Source of the DNA: an uncultured Hungatella sp.
GTDB taxonomy: Bacteria > Bacillota > Clostridia > Lachnospirales > Lachnospiraceae
Direction of reading: 5' to 3'
Assembly (NCBI GenBank): GCA_949879795.1
Contig: CATLBR010000002.1
Location: 1 to 64,000 of the forward strand
DNA: 64,000 nt
Position numbers and translations under genes: made by a program. Positions 17,894-27,569 of this stretch are shown here, piece after piece; the first letter of the stretch is position 1; every line of letters starts with the position of its first letter. The notes beneath the pieces were generated by a model, which searched no databases, was not told the DNA's origin, and saw only the letters and a program-made list of their open reading frames with translations.

Positions 17894-19033
17894 CTATTTT
17901 TCCAGTTTTATCTGGTTAGACACACTGAGTACCATCCCCATCTCAATCATCAAAAACAGTACGGAGGTTCCGCCATAGCTGATAAAGGGAAGAGTGATTC
18001 CCGTGTTTGGGATGGTATTGGTCACCACTGCGATGTTCAGGATAACCTGGATGGCTATATGGGCCATGACACCTACCACAATCAGAGCTCCAAACAGATC
18101 CGGAGCGTTGCTGGCAATCAGCATAAACCGATAGATCATAAACACAAATATCAGGATCACCGAGACGGCTCCAAAAAGTCCCAGTTCCTCGCAGATAATG
18201 GAAAAAATCATGTCATTCTGAGCCTCAGGGACAAATCCCAGCTTCTGTATACTCTCCCCCAGGCCTTTGCCGAACAGCCCTCCTGAACCGATAGCATAAA
18301 GTCCCTGAAGCACCTGATAACCGCCGGTGGTTGGATATGCCTCCGGGTCCAGCCACACGTTGATACGGTTCATCTGATACGGCTTGAGAAGTTTGATCTG
18401 AGTGAGAAAATTGCCTATAGGACCTGCGAAAGCTATGGCCAGGCCTGCGAAGGCCACACAGCCCCCGTAGACCAGTTTTTTCCTGCTGGATACAAACATC
18501 ATCACAAAGCCGATGCCTGCGATGATGATGCCCGAACTCAGGTTGTTGGCCGCCACGATGCCCGCCAGAGGGATGGTGATGAGAACCGCCCGTACGATGC
18601 CCGCCGGCCGGTCTACATCCTTGCCGATCCTGGTAATCAGCGACGCCATGGCCACGATGACCGTGATCTTTACCAGCTCGGTAGGCTGAAAGCTCACGGC
18701 CCCCACTCCCAGCCATCTCTTCTTTCCGTTGACCTCCCTCCCCACCAGAGTCACGGCGATCATGAGCGCCCAGGATACAAGAATGGCCAGGCCGGAAAAT
18801 CCGGCATACCAGTGATAATCCATCTTGGAGACCATAATCATGATCACAAAACCGCCCAGAGCGATGGCCCCCTGGCGCGTCATAAAATACGCTCCGTTCC
18901 CTTCGTAAGTCAGCTGCGCCTTGTAAGAGCTGGCGCTGTAGATCATCACCAGCCCAAAAATCGTCAAAAATACAATGGCAAACAGAAGGCTGTAATCGTA
19001 AAAACGTTTTGACCTCTTTTTATTTTTAGACAA
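17894..19033 (-). CDS. ftsW: FtsW/SpoVE-type peptidoglycan glycosyltransferase (SEDS family)
   Basis: Polytopic membrane protein, 379 aa, with about ten hydrophobic segments. It polymerises lipid II together with a class B PBP at the septum. Visible SEDS landmarks: the long extracytoplasmic loop with GLGESIQKLGFVPEAQNDMIFS, and the C-terminal FISYGGTSVLF. The TTG start is preceded by GGGGAGGGGG. By position it corresponds to spoVE or ftsW; the sequence alone does not tell whether it serves vegetative or spore division. The 143-bp gap to murA shows no ORF. Confidence 0.93.
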   Translation of the reverse strand: MSKNKKRSKRFYDYSLLFAIVFLTIFGLVMIYSASSYKAQLTYEGNGAYFMTRQGAIALGGFVIMIMVSKMDYHWYAGFSGLAILVSWALMIAVTLVGREVNGKKRWLGVGAVSFQPTELVKITVIVAMASLITRIGKDVDRPAGIVRAVLITIPLAGIVAANNLSSGIIIAGIGFVMMFVSSRKKLVYGGCVAFAGLAIAFAGPIGNFLTQIKLLKPYQMNRINVWLDPEAYPTTGGYQVLQGLYAIGSGGLFGKGLGESIQKLGFVPEAQNDMIFSIICEELGLFGAVSVILIFVFMIYRFMLIASNAPDLFGALIVVGVMAHIAIQVILNIAVVTNTIPNTGITLPFISYGGTSVLFLMIEMGMVLSVSNQIKLEK

Positions 19034-19066
19034 AACAGCCCCCTCCCCTATCTGGCTGTGTCTCCT

Positions 19067-20431
19067 TTACAGGTTTCTGACACACTCTTTAAATATTCTG
19101 CCGCGCTCTTCATAGTTTTTGAACATGCCCCAGCTGGCGCAGGCAGGAGAAAGCAGTACGTTGTCTCCCATATTGGCGTAGGACGCACACACCCTCACCG
19201 CCTCAGACATATCCTCCGCATACATAATCTCCGTAAAACCGTGGGCTTTGGCGCATTCCGCGATCTTATCTCTGGTCTGCCCGATAAGGACCAGATATTT
19301 TACTTTATCTCCAAATGATTCGATCCACTGGTCATACTCCGACTCCTTGTCATACCCCCCGGCGATGAGAAGTGTCGGTCCCGGCATAGCTCTCACCGCC
19401 TGGATGGCGGCATCCGGATTGGTCCCCTTGGAGTCGTTGTAATACCTCACCCCCGACCGCTCCAGCACAAACTCGATGCGGTGCTCCACCGCCTGAAATC
19501 CTTTTACCACTCTGCGGATCCGGTCAATAGACACCCCCATGGAAGACGAGATGGCGATGGCCGCCATGACATTCTCGTAGTTGTGGCGTCCCAGCAGCTT
19601 CAGCTCCCTGGTATCTACAATCTCGCTCACTCTTCCGTTGTGGGCAAAGCAGATCATGTCGCCGTCCAGATAATACCCTTCCGCCAGGGACTGCCGGCTG
19701 CTGAAAAAGACGACTCTGCACTTGCGCTGCTCATTTTCCTGCGAACCAAACTCTCTCAGGACAGGGTCGTCGTAGTTGAGTACACAGATGTCCTTCTCCG
19801 TCTGGTTCATGGTGATGCTCTCCTTGATGGCTATGTAGTTCTCCATAGTGTGGTGGCGGTTTAAATGATCAGGCGTGATATTTAAGATCGCGCTGACATC
19901 CGGCCGGAAATCCATGATGGTCTCCAGCTGAAAACTGCTGACCTCCGCCACGGTCACAGTGGCGTCCTCTGTCTGAAGTGCAATCTGGGTGTAAGGAATT
20001 CCGATATTACCCACCACCTGCACATCCTCAAATTTGGACTTCATGATCTCCCCCACCAGAGCGGTGGTGGTAGTTTTTCCATTTGTCCCCGTGATAGCGG
20101 CAAGACGGCCTTTGGCACACTGGAATGCCAGCTGTATCTCTCCCCATATGGGAATCCCGGCATCGTCGATAAGCTGTACAAACGGGGATTCCAGAGAGAT
20201 GCCGGGACTGATGATACACATCTCCACCCCCGCCAGATCCCCTCTGGTCAGTTCTCCCAAGACGATGGAGACTTTCGCCTCCTCCTCGAATTCTTCCCGC
20301 AATTTCTTTTCATCCAGGCTGGCGTTGCCGTCATACAGCACCACCTCGCCGCCCATATCCAGCAAAAGCCTGGCAGAAGATATGCCGCTTATTCCGCCGC
20401 CTGCCACCAGAACTTTCTGACTCTTACCCAT
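19067..20431 (-). CDS. murD: UDP-N-acetylmuramoylalanine--D-glutamate ligase
   Basis: Adds D-glutamate to UDP-MurNAc-L-Ala in the cytoplasm. 454 aa. Rossmann-like N-terminal domain (VLVAGGGISGISSARLL), ATP-binding GTNGKTTTT near residue 117, and the Mur ligase signature and C-terminal domain with YNDSKGTNPDA. GGAGG lies before the ATG; 12 bp downstream of mraY. Confidence 0.96.
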   Translation of the reverse strand: MGKSQKVLVAGGGISGISSARLLLDMGGEVVLYDGNASLDEKKLREEFEEEAKVSIVLGELTRGDLAGVEMCIISPGISLESPFVQLIDDAGIPIWGEIQLAFQCAKGRLAAITGTNGKTTTTALVGEIMKSKFEDVQVVGNIGIPYTQIALQTEDATVTVAEVSSFQLETIMDFRPDVSAILNITPDHLNRHHTMENYIAIKESITMNQTEKDICVLNYDDPVLREFGSQENEQRKCRVVFFSSRQSLAEGYYLDGDMICFAHNGRVSEIVDTRELKLLGRHNYENVMAAIAISSSMGVSIDRIRRVVKGFQAVEHRIEFVLERSGVRYYNDSKGTNPDAAIQAVRAMPGPTLLIAGGYDKESEYDQWIESFGDKVKYLVLIGQTRDKIAECAKAHGFTEIMYAEDMSEAVRVCASYANMGDNVLLSPACASWGMFKNYEERGRIFKECVRNL

Positions 20432-20443
20432 AGTCTCTTCCTC

Positions 20444-21412
20444 CTATAATCCTAAGTATGCTACCAGGCAGAGAATGGCCGTAATAATGGAAAACACTGC
20501 CACCACCCTGGTTTCAGACCAGCCGCACAGTTCAAAATGATGATGAATAGGCGCCATCTTAAAGATTCTCTTTCCACCCGTCTTTTTAAAATATGTCACC
20601 TGAATAATCACCGACAGGACCTCCACCAGATAGATAAGGCCCACGATAGGGATAAACAGGGGCAGCTGCATCATGCAGGCGCTGGCCGCAACAAAACCTC
20701 CCAGTGCCAAAGAGCCTGTGTCTCCCATAAACACTTTCGCAGGATACACATTGAACAGGAGGAAACCCAGGAGGCTTCCCACCACGGCGCCTGTTATAGG
20801 GCTGATACCGCTCTCCTCCCCCAGGGAAATAATCGTAAGAAACGTGGCAACCAAAATGGTGACACTGGTGCACAAACCGTCAAGTCCGTCGGTAAAATTG
20901 ACGCCGTTGTCGGTCCCAAGCATCACGATAAACACAAAAGGTACATATAAAATTCCCAAATCCAGAAAATATCCGCTGTCAAAGCCTCCGGTAAAGGGAA
21001 TCAGCGCCGCCGTTCCCACCTCGTCAGAGTTCATGAGATAGTAGATAAAAATACCCGTGATCACAATCTGCCCCACCAGCTTCTGACCGGGATTCAATCC
21101 CTCGGAACGCTTCATCACGATCTTAATGTAGTCGTCCAGAAAACCGATGATCCCGAATCCCACAGTCACAAAAAGCACGGGGATCATCTTAGGATAATCC
21201 TTGATATAAAACAGGGATGTGATGATGGTACTTCCCAGTATGATCAGTCCCCCCATGGTAGGAGTTCCCGCTTTTTTCAGATGGGCCTGAGGACCGTCCT
21301 CTCTCACCTGCTGGCCAAACTTCAGCTTGTGGAGAAAGGGGATCACAATTGGACACAACACAGCGCTGATTGCGAAGGCGATGATAATCGCCAATATGGT
21401 TTCGTTAATCAT
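20444..21412 (-). CDS. mraY: Phospho-N-acetylmuramoyl-pentapeptide transferase
   Basis: Integral membrane enzyme that makes lipid I from UDP-MurNAc-pentapeptide and undecaprenyl phosphate. 322 aa with about ten transmembrane segments. Conserved motifs: GTPTMGGL, NFTDGLDGL (catalytic Asp), FMGDTGSLALG and the APIHHHFE histidine loop. I place the start at the ATG at 21412, following GAGGTG; the frame extends 4 codons to a TTG with no separate ribosome site. Confidence 0.96.
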   Translation of the reverse strand: MINETILAIIIAFAISAVLCPIVIPFLHKLKFGQQVREDGPQAHLKKAGTPTMGGLIILGSTIITSLFYIKDYPKMIPVLFVTVGFGIIGFLDDYIKIVMKRSEGLNPGQKLVGQIVITGIFIYYLMNSDEVGTAALIPFTGGFDSGYFLDLGILYVPFVFIVMLGTDNGVNFTDGLDGLCTSVTILVATFLTIISLGEESGISPITGAVVGSLLGFLLFNVYPAKVFMGDTGSLALGGFVAASACMMQLPLFIPIVGLIYLVEVLSVIIQVTYFKKTGGKRIFKMAPIHHHFELCGWSETRVVAVFSIITAILCLVAYLGL

Positions 21413-21513
21413 ATGGCACCTCAAATTCTTATGTATACCCTTTCAGGAGTCTCTTTTCAGGGTATCTTTTTTTACATGCACTTTTCATAGTATACGTCTT
21501 TTTACAGGAATAA

Positions 21514-23277
21514 TCAACCGTAGAATCGAAAGGCCGAAACAGTTTCTTCCTCTTCTGCCTCAATTCCCAGATATGGCAGAATATTGTCAAATAAATCCGC
21601 TATCACAGGAGCTGCTATGGTTCCTCCATAATATATTCCCACAGGCTCATCGATAGTGATCAGGGCAATGACCTGAGGGTCATCCGCCGGCGCGAATCCC
21701 ATAAAACTTGATATATACTTTTTCAGGCTCCTGGGAAGTTTCTCCGACGTGGCTGTCTTTCCCCCGATGCGGTATCCCGGAAGATATGCTTTCTTGCCGC
21801 TTCCCTCAGAAACCACCTTCTCCAGGACATACCTCATGGTTTTGCTGGTATCCTCCGATACGATTCCCTGTTTTACAGGATATGAAAAACGGTGAACTCT
21901 GGTTTTGTCTGCGCTGACCGCCTGAATTCCAAAGTGGGGAGTCACCCGGTTCCCGCCGTTTATGATGGAGGAAGCCGTGGTGATCAGCTGCAGAGGGGTA
22001 ATCTGAAACGACTGGCCGAAGGATATGGTGGCCAGCTCCACAAGTCCTATATTCTCCTTCTTGTGCATGATGGTGGACGCCTCTCCGGGAAGGTCGATTC
22101 CGGTCTTCCCCAGAAGTCCGAACTGTGTAAAATAGTCATAGTACCGCTCTGCTCCAAGTCTCTGCCCCACATCGATGAACACCGGGTTGCAGGAGTTCAT
22201 AACCCCCTGTAAAAATGTCTCCCCGCCATGCCCTCCCACTTTATGGCACCGTATCTTCCTGTCCTCCACAATGCGGAAACCAGGACAGGCAAAGGTGTCC
22301 TCCAGCTTCACTACCCCCGCCTCCAGACCTGCCGCCGCCGTGATGACCTTGAAGGTTGAGCCCGGCTCGTAGGTATCGTTGATGCTGGGATTTCTCCACA
22401 TCTGATTCAGCAGATCCTGCCTGGACGGCCCGCTTCCTTCCTCCGGCTCCACGTTTAGAGTAAAGGGATCGTTCAAATCAAATTCCGGCACATTCACCAT
22501 AGCCAGGACTTCCCCGTTTTGGGGATTCATGACGATGACAGAGACCCTTTTGGCCTCCTTTTCTTCCATCACTTTCAGGGCAGCCTGCTGAGCATATGTC
22601 TGAATATTCACATCCAGGCTTATGGTCAGATCCGCTCCCGGCGCAGGCTCCACCCGATCCTCAAAGGCATTTTCAATCTCCACCCCTGCCGCGTCGGCCT
22701 GTGTCAATATCAAGCCGTTGGCGCCCTTCAGCCACTCTTCATACATGACTTCCAACCCGATGATCCCCTGGTTGTCTCCTCCCGTAAAGCCTAAGACCTT
22801 GGAGGCCAGGCTTCCATAGGGATAATACCGCTTGTAATCCTCGTCTACCTTGACGCCGCCGAGACGGAAAGCACGGATTTTATCTCCCAGTTCCTTATCC
22901 ACATTGACAGCCACAATCTCCCTGGCGCTGTACTTTTCCACCTTCTTTCTCACTTCTTCCTCCGCAAGCCCCAGCGTTTCCGACAGGACCTTCACTACCT
23001 GGTCTCTGTCGGTAATCTGATTGTGAATCACGGATATGGTGCATACGGTGCGGTTGGTGGCGATCACGGTTCCGTTCCGGTCCAGGATCCGCCCTCTGGC
23101 CGCTTTGATAGTACGCTCACGCTGGTGAAGGTCCTCAGCCATCTGGCTGTAATGCTGAGAGCGGAAAATCATGAGAAAAATAAGTCTTCCTGTCAATCCC
23201 AGCATCAGCAGACATGACAACAGACACACGACAGCGATTCTTCCTCTGTGATATGACTGATTTCGGTTCATATTCAT
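21514..23277 (-). CDS. spoVD: Class B penicillin-binding protein, SpoVD-like
   Basis: Peptidoglycan transpeptidase anchored by one N-terminal helix (about residues 14-36). 587 aa: dimerisation domain from about residue 55 (RGRILDRNG), transpeptidase domain with SxxK at Ser307-Lys310 (EPGSTFK), SCN at 362-364 and the third motif written KTAT (507-510) instead of KTGT. No PASTA domains. By order (ftsL-PBP-PBP-mraY) it matches spoVD, used for spore cortex, but function is inferred. The start could also be the ATG at 23271. Confidence 0.85.
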   Translation of the reverse strand: MNMNRNQSYHRGRIAVVCLLSCLLMLGLTGRLIFLMIFRSQHYSQMAEDLHQRERTIKAARGRILDRNGTVIATNRTVCTISVIHNQITDRDQVVKVLSETLGLAEEEVRKKVEKYSAREIVAVNVDKELGDKIRAFRLGGVKVDEDYKRYYPYGSLASKVLGFTGGDNQGIIGLEVMYEEWLKGANGLILTQADAAGVEIENAFEDRVEPAPGADLTISLDVNIQTYAQQAALKVMEEKEAKRVSVIVMNPQNGEVLAMVNVPEFDLNDPFTLNVEPEEGSGPSRQDLLNQMWRNPSINDTYEPGSTFKVITAAAGLEAGVVKLEDTFACPGFRIVEDRKIRCHKVGGHGGETFLQGVMNSCNPVFIDVGQRLGAERYYDYFTQFGLLGKTGIDLPGEASTIMHKKENIGLVELATISFGQSFQITPLQLITTASSIINGGNRVTPHFGIQAVSADKTRVHRFSYPVKQGIVSEDTSKTMRYVLEKVVSEGSGKKAYLPGYRIGGKTATSEKLPRSLKKYISSFMGFAPADDPQVIALITIDEPVGIYYGGTIAAPVIADLFDNILPYLGIEAEEEETVSAFRFYG

Positions 23278-23322
23278 CTCACCACCGGAGCCGTTGCTAA
23301 AGTATATGAAAAATTCTAAGAA

Positions 23323-25542
23323 TTATTCCGCTCCTTCCCCCGAGGAAGGGCTGGTTTCCGTTTCTTCATCCGAGGACTCCTGAGACGGCTCTCCCGGCAA
23401 CTCCCCCTGAGAGCCGCTTTGTGATTCTCCTCTGGTGCTGCCCTGCGATTCACCCTCCGGATTCTCCTGGGATCCTGCCAGAAGATCCGGGAGATCGGAG
23501 GTGACTAACGAGCCGTCTTCATCGGTCTCCACCGGTACATACTCCTCTGTCTCATAGTTCTTTGCAGGTTCAGTTTCCTCCTGGGATTCTCCTGTATTGT
23601 CATTGATCCCCTCTTCCCCGGTCTCCTGACCTGACGTCATCTCACCGTCCTCCTCATCCCCGGTGTCCGGGAACACATTTAAATAAGGAAGAATATCACC
23701 CATAATCTGGGAGAATACCTGACTGGCAAACGTGCTGTGAGCCTGGTCCTCCGTATCAGGCTCGTCGATGACCACATACACCAGAACCTCCGGGTGCTCC
23801 GTGGGGGCAAAACCGCAGAAGGACACCACATAATCCTTCTTGTTCCGCCCTGTCTTCTCAGCCGTGCCCGTCTTTCCGCCTATCTGGTAACCCTCCACCT
23901 GGGCCGCTTTCCCGGTTCCCTCCGCCACCGTGCGTCTCAGTGCCTCTCTCAGAAATCTGCTGGTGGCATCGGATACTGTCTCCCTGACCAGAACGGCGTC
24001 CTTCTTCTCCACCACCGCCCCGTGCTCGTTGAGCACCTGTTTTACCACATGGGGCTCGTAGTAGGAACCGCCGTTGATCACCGAAGCGAAGGCCGCCGCC
24101 ATCTGAACCATGGTGCAGTTGAAATTCTGACCAAATCCGTTGGTGGCAAGGCTGGTGGCATCCATGTTATTTACCCGGTATACCAGGGAAGCGGCGCTGG
24201 CCTCCCCCGGCAGATCGATCCCTGTCTTTGACCCTAAATTAAACATATCCTGATACTTTTTAAATATGGTTTTCCCTTCCATGGCCGCCATGTGCATCAT
24301 GGCGTCGTTGCAGGATACGATAATGCTCTCCTCCACGGTCAGATCTCCATGGCCGCCCTTCAGATAGGCGGTACACTTGATTTTGTGCCCTCCGATCTCC
24401 TCCAATCCGTCGCATTCAAAATGGCTGGTAGTCTGAAAAACATTCTCCTCAAGCCCTGTGGCCACTGTCAGAACCTTTGCGGGAGAGCCCGGCTCGTAGG
24501 TATCGCTGACACAGAAATTTCTCCATATAAGGCTTAAGGCCTCCACCTTCTCCTCATCGGTCATAGAATCGATCTCTTCCTGGGTATAATAGCGGCTCAA
24601 GTCTCTCGGATCATTCAGATCATAGCTGGAGTCACTGGCCATAGCCAAAATCTCCCCGTTATCAGGGTCCATGACGACGACACCGATATGCTTGCTGCCC
24701 ATAGACTCCTTCCACTGCCGGATCCGCTCCTCCACCAGCTGCTGGATATACACATCTATGGTGGACATGATGGTGTTCCCGTTTTGAGCCGGCTTGATCA
24801 CCGCCTCCAGGTCAGAATCATCGTTGAGGTATCCGTATTCTCTCCCGTTTACCCCGATAAGAGTGTCGTTGTAGTACTGTTCAATCCCTCCGTTGCCCTC
24901 GCTGCCGTCGGCGGAGGTGAATCCGATGACGCTGCAGGCCAGAGTTCCGTATGGATAGAGCCTCTTGTACTCGTCCTCAAACCACACTCCCCGGATCCTC
25001 TGGTTATTCCCTTCTTTATAATTCTTTTCATTGACAGAGTTCTGCAGAGCTTCGAACGCCTCCTTTTTCTCATAGGTCATCCTCCGCTCATACCGGAGAT
25101 ACCGAGACTCCCGGTTATCATTCATGGTCTCCAGAAGTTCATTTCGGTTGTAGCCGAATATCTCAACAAGGGCGTTGACTGTGGGATCCAGGTAGTACTC
25201 TTCCTTTTCGTAAATCTGTCCGGGATCCAGAATCAGATTGTAGACTTTGTCGCTGGTAGCCAGGTAGGTTCCGTTCCGGTCCACGATATCACCTCTCCTG
25301 TAGGGGATAGTCCTGCTGTCATACGTGGAGCGCTGGGACAACACCACTCTGGTATAGTCTTCATTGTTCTCATCCACAATCTTGTAGAGAACCAAAACCA
25401 ATGCAAACAAAGCCAGCATAATCACGAGAACCGTGACAGCCAGCTTTTCCTGCATATACTTCTCGAATACCTTCTTGTGGGCAGGATTCTTTCCCTGCCC
25501 CTTCTGCCCCTTATGTCCATCAGTAGTTCGGGATGTCTTCAT
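23323..25542 (-). CDS. ftsI: Class B penicillin-binding protein, PbpB/FtsI-like, with acidic C-terminal tail
   Basis: Division transpeptidase with one N-terminal membrane helix (about residues 35-54). 739 aa. Dimerisation domain from YRRGDIVDRNGTYLAT, catalytic Ser353 and Lys356 (EPGSPAK), SCN 410-412 and KTGT 557-560. After the transpeptidase domain come about 110 residues very rich in Glu, Ser, Gly and Thr in place of the PASTA repeats of B. subtilis PbpB. The start overlaps the ftsL end by 23 bp. The assignment as the FtsI of the divisome rests on position next to ftsL. Confidence 0.88.
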   Translation of the reverse strand: MKTSRTTDGHKGQKGQGKNPAHKKVFEKYMQEKLAVTVLVIMLALFALVLVLYKIVDENNEDYTRVVLSQRSTYDSRTIPYRRGDIVDRNGTYLATSDKVYNLILDPGQIYEKEEYYLDPTVNALVEIFGYNRNELLETMNDNRESRYLRYERRMTYEKKEAFEALQNSVNEKNYKEGNNQRIRGVWFEDEYKRLYPYGTLACSVIGFTSADGSEGNGGIEQYYNDTLIGVNGREYGYLNDDSDLEAVIKPAQNGNTIMSTIDVYIQQLVEERIRQWKESMGSKHIGVVVMDPDNGEILAMASDSSYDLNDPRDLSRYYTQEEIDSMTDEEKVEALSLIWRNFCVSDTYEPGSPAKVLTVATGLEENVFQTTSHFECDGLEEIGGHKIKCTAYLKGGHGDLTVEESIIVSCNDAMMHMAAMEGKTIFKKYQDMFNLGSKTGIDLPGEASAASLVYRVNNMDATSLATNGFGQNFNCTMVQMAAAFASVINGGSYYEPHVVKQVLNEHGAVVEKKDAVLVRETVSDATSRFLREALRRTVAEGTGKAAQVEGYQIGGKTGTAEKTGRNKKDYVVSFCGFAPTEHPEVLVYVVIDEPDTEDQAHSTFASQVFSQIMGDILPYLNVFPDTGDEEDGEMTSGQETGEEGINDNTGESQEETEPAKNYETEEYVPVETDEDGSLVTSDLPDLLAGSQENPEGESQGSTRGESQSGSQGELPGEPSQESSDEETETSPSSGEGAE

Positions 25543-25993
25543 ACTGTCTTACATACTCGCTTTCTGTCTGTTCATATAAGAGAATCTGATCTTTGCCTGC
25601 ATAGACCATGCCCAGCTCCTCTGTCGCGACTTTATAAACATAGTCCAGGTCTGCCGATGTGTTGATTCTTATCTGCAGTGTATCATTTTCCGTCTTCAGC
25701 GTATCCAGATCCTGCTCCAGCTTTTTGATGTTATCCATGCGGGTCGTCATGTCCGATCTCACCTGGAGATAATTGATACAGATGAACAATGTACAGCAGG
25801 ACGCGATCATCAGAACCACCACATAGGGCAGATCCATCTGAAGCGCTTTCTCCTGATTCCGCCTCACTCTGTAGCTGGTTTTCCTGGCTTTTCTCTTCTT
25901 CCCCGATTTATCTGGTTCTCTTTCGGGATTTAGCTTCCGCACCGTATTTCCTTCTATGTACTCTTGTCTTCCGTGTCGTCTTCTCTCCGCCAT
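25520..25993 (-). CDS. ftsL: FtsL-like cell division protein
   Basis: Small bitopic protein, 157 aa: a basic cytoplasmic N-terminus of about 60 residues (ERRRHGRQ, SGKKRKARKTSYRVRR), one membrane helix (about residues 67-88) and an extracytoplasmic coiled coil (MDNIKKLEQDLDTLKTEND). This is the FtsL/DivIC plan; sequence identity in the family is low, so the call leans on gene order rsmH-x-PBP. I start at the ATG at 25993 with GGAGGAG five bases upstream; the longer frame runs into rsmH. Confidence 0.8.
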   Translation of the reverse strand: MAERRRHGRQEYIEGNTVRKLNPEREPDKSGKKRKARKTSYRVRRNQEKALQMDLPYVVVLMIASCCTLFICINYLQVRSDMTTRMDNIKKLEQDLDTLKTENDTLQIRINTSADLDYVYKVATEELGMVYAGKDQILLYEQTESEYVRQYEDIPNY

Positions 25994-26012
25994 ATAATCT
26001 CCTCCCGATCTG

Positions 26013-26948
26013 CTAACACCGCTCAAAAACCCGCAGCTTAGCGCTTTTTGAGCGCTTGTTCTCATCCCTCTCCGCCTCTGTGGGAAGAATGGGTTTTCTG
26101 GTGACCACCTTCCCTTTGCTTTTTCTTCCGCACACACACACAGGAAAATCCGAAGGGCAGATACAGGGATTCTCGTTTTCCCTGAATTTGTTCTTCACGA
26201 TCCGGTCCTCCAGGGAATGGAAGGTGATAATGCTCAACCGCCCTCCTGGATTCAGCAGACCGATCATGGTGTCTATAGTACTCTCCAGCACCTCCAGTTC
26301 TCTGTTGACCTCTATGCGGATAGCCTGAAAGGTTCTCTTTGCAGGATGTCCCCCAACAGCCCTCATCTTCATAGGTATGGCCGCCTTGATGATCTCCGTC
26401 AGCTCACCTGTAGTCTCAATCCTCTTCTTCTCTCTCGCTGCGACAATATGCCTGGCAATGTTGGCCGCAAATTTCTCCTCTCCGTAATCCCTGATAATCC
26501 GGCACAATTCCTGCTGACTGCAGCCGTTGACCACATCTGCGGCCGTTCTGCCGCCTTCTGCGTCCATGCGCATATCCAGAGGGGCATCCTCTCTGTAGGT
26601 AAATCCTCTCTTCGGGTTGTCCAGCTGGTAGGAGGACACCCCCAAATCAAGACAGATCCCGTCTGCCCCTGCCAAACCCAGCTTTTCAAACACGGACGCT
26701 ATCTGTTCATAGTTGCTTTTTACAATCGTAACCTTATCTATATAGTCCTTCAGACGCAGAGAAGCCGCAGCGATGGCATCGCTGTCCTGGTCTATCCCGA
26801 TCATCCTTCCCCTGTCCCCAAGACGGCTGCACACTTCCAGAGCATGCCCCCCTCCGCCCAGGGTTCCGTCCACATAGACTCCGTCAGGTTTGATATTCAG
26901 GCTGTCCACTGTCTCTTTCAGCAATACGGACTTATGTTCAAATGTCAT
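26013..26948 (-). CDS. rsmH: 16S rRNA (cytosine1402-N4)-methyltransferase
   Basis: SAM-dependent methyltransferase acting on 16S rRNA in the decoding centre; formerly mraW. 311 aa. The N-terminal [13 protein letters not shown] and the SAM site [13 protein letters not shown] are clear, as are [17 protein letters not shown] and [12 protein letters not shown]. The ATG overlaps the mraZ stop by 4 bp. Confidence 0.97.
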   Translation of the reverse strand: MTFEHKSVLLKETVDSLNIKPDGVYVDGTLGGGGHALEVCSRLGDRGRMIGIDQDSDAIAAASLRLKDYIDKVTIVKSNYEQIASVFEKLGLAGADGICLDLGVSSYQLDNPKRGFTYREDAPLDMRMDAEGGRTAADVVNGCSQQELCRIIRDYGEEKFAANIARHIVAAREKKRIETTGELTEIIKAAIPMKMRAVGGHPAKRTFQAIRIEVNRELEVLESTIDTMIGLLNPGGRLSIITFHSLEDRIVKNKFRENENPCICPSDFPVCVCGRKSKGKVVTRKPILPTEAERDENKRSKSAKLRVFERC

Positions 26949-27370
26949 ATCTCAAAACCTTCCATGCTCTCGGCAATGTCATCCATATCGTCATATACAT
27001 TGGCAGACGTCCAGGATTCCTTGCTCCAGATTTCAATTCGGTTGCCCACACCTACCATGACGGCATCCTTTTCGATCCCCGCAAACTCTCTCAGAACCGC
27101 GGGGAGAAGTATCCTCCCCTGCTTGTCCACCTCGCACAAGGCGGCTCCTGCCAGGAAAAAGCGGTTGATCTTTCGGGCGTTAGCGTTGGTGAGAGGCAGC
27201 TTCTTCAGTTTCTCTTCCAGGATCTTCCACTCGGTGTTTTCATACACGAAAAGACAGCCATCCAGACCCTTCGTAACCACGAATTCATCTCCCAGCTGCT
27301 CCCTAAACTTGGAAGGAACGATCAGACGTCCCTTTGCGTCTACTGTATGATTGTATTCACCCATGAACAT
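26945..27370 (-). CDS. mraZ: Transcriptional regulator MraZ
   Basis: DNA-binding AbrB/SpoVT-like protein, 141 aa, with two copies of the fold ([20 protein letters not shown] and [18 protein letters not shown], each with the DxKGR/DxxGR turn). It regulates its own dcw operon by binding repeats downstream of the promoter, which are present at 27400-27447. Start at the ATG at 27370, six bases after AGGTGA; an ATG two codons later is possible. Confidence 0.95.
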   Translation of the reverse strand: MFMGEYNHTVDAKGRLIVPSKFREQLGDEFVVTKGLDGCLFVYENTEWKILEEKLKKLPLTNANARKINRFFLAGAALCEVDKQGRILLPAVLREFAGIEKDAVMVGVGNRIEIWSKESWTSANVYDDMDDIAESMEGFEI

Positions 27371-27399
27371 ATGCAATCACCTGTTGTTATCCTTTGGCG

Positions 27400-27447
27400 C
27401 CACTTTTCAACCACTTCAAACCACTTTGTACCACTTTCCTCCACCAT
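27400..27447 (-). promoter_or_regulatory. MraZ-box operator array in front of mraZ
   Basis: Read on the minus strand there are four direct repeats of AAAGTGG (one as GAAGTGG): 27437-27431, 27427-27421, 27417-27411 and 27406-27400, spaced 10, 10 and 11 bases. A weaker fifth, ATGGTGG, lies at 27447-27441. The 10-bp phase puts all boxes on one face of the helix between the promoter and the start codon, as known for MraZ autoregulation. Confidence 0.85.
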
Positions 27448-27455
27448 TCACCTTA

Positions 27456-27484
27456 ATTTTAGTACAAACCGGAGCAAATAGCAA
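27456..27484 (-). promoter_or_regulatory. Sigma-A promoter of the mraZ (dcw) operon
   Basis: On the minus strand, -35 TTGCTA (27484-27479), 17-base spacer, -10 TAAAAT (27461-27456). Predicted start near 27449, right before the MraZ boxes. Confidence 0.75.
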
Positions 27485-27505
27485 GAAAAAAATATAAAAA
27501 TTACA

Positions 27506-27546
27506 ATAAAAAAAGAACAGCCTCTCTCCCATGCCGGCGGCTGTTC
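27506..27546 (-). terminator. Intrinsic terminator of the Spo0E-like gene
   Basis: On the minus strand, 24 bases after the small gene's stop: stem GAACAGCC/GGCTGTTC with a GC-rich loop of 16 bases, then TTTTTTTATTG. It isolates this transcript from the mraZ promoter 22 bp further on. Confidence 0.85.
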
Positions 27547-27569
27547 CCTTTCTTTAAAACTATGATGTT

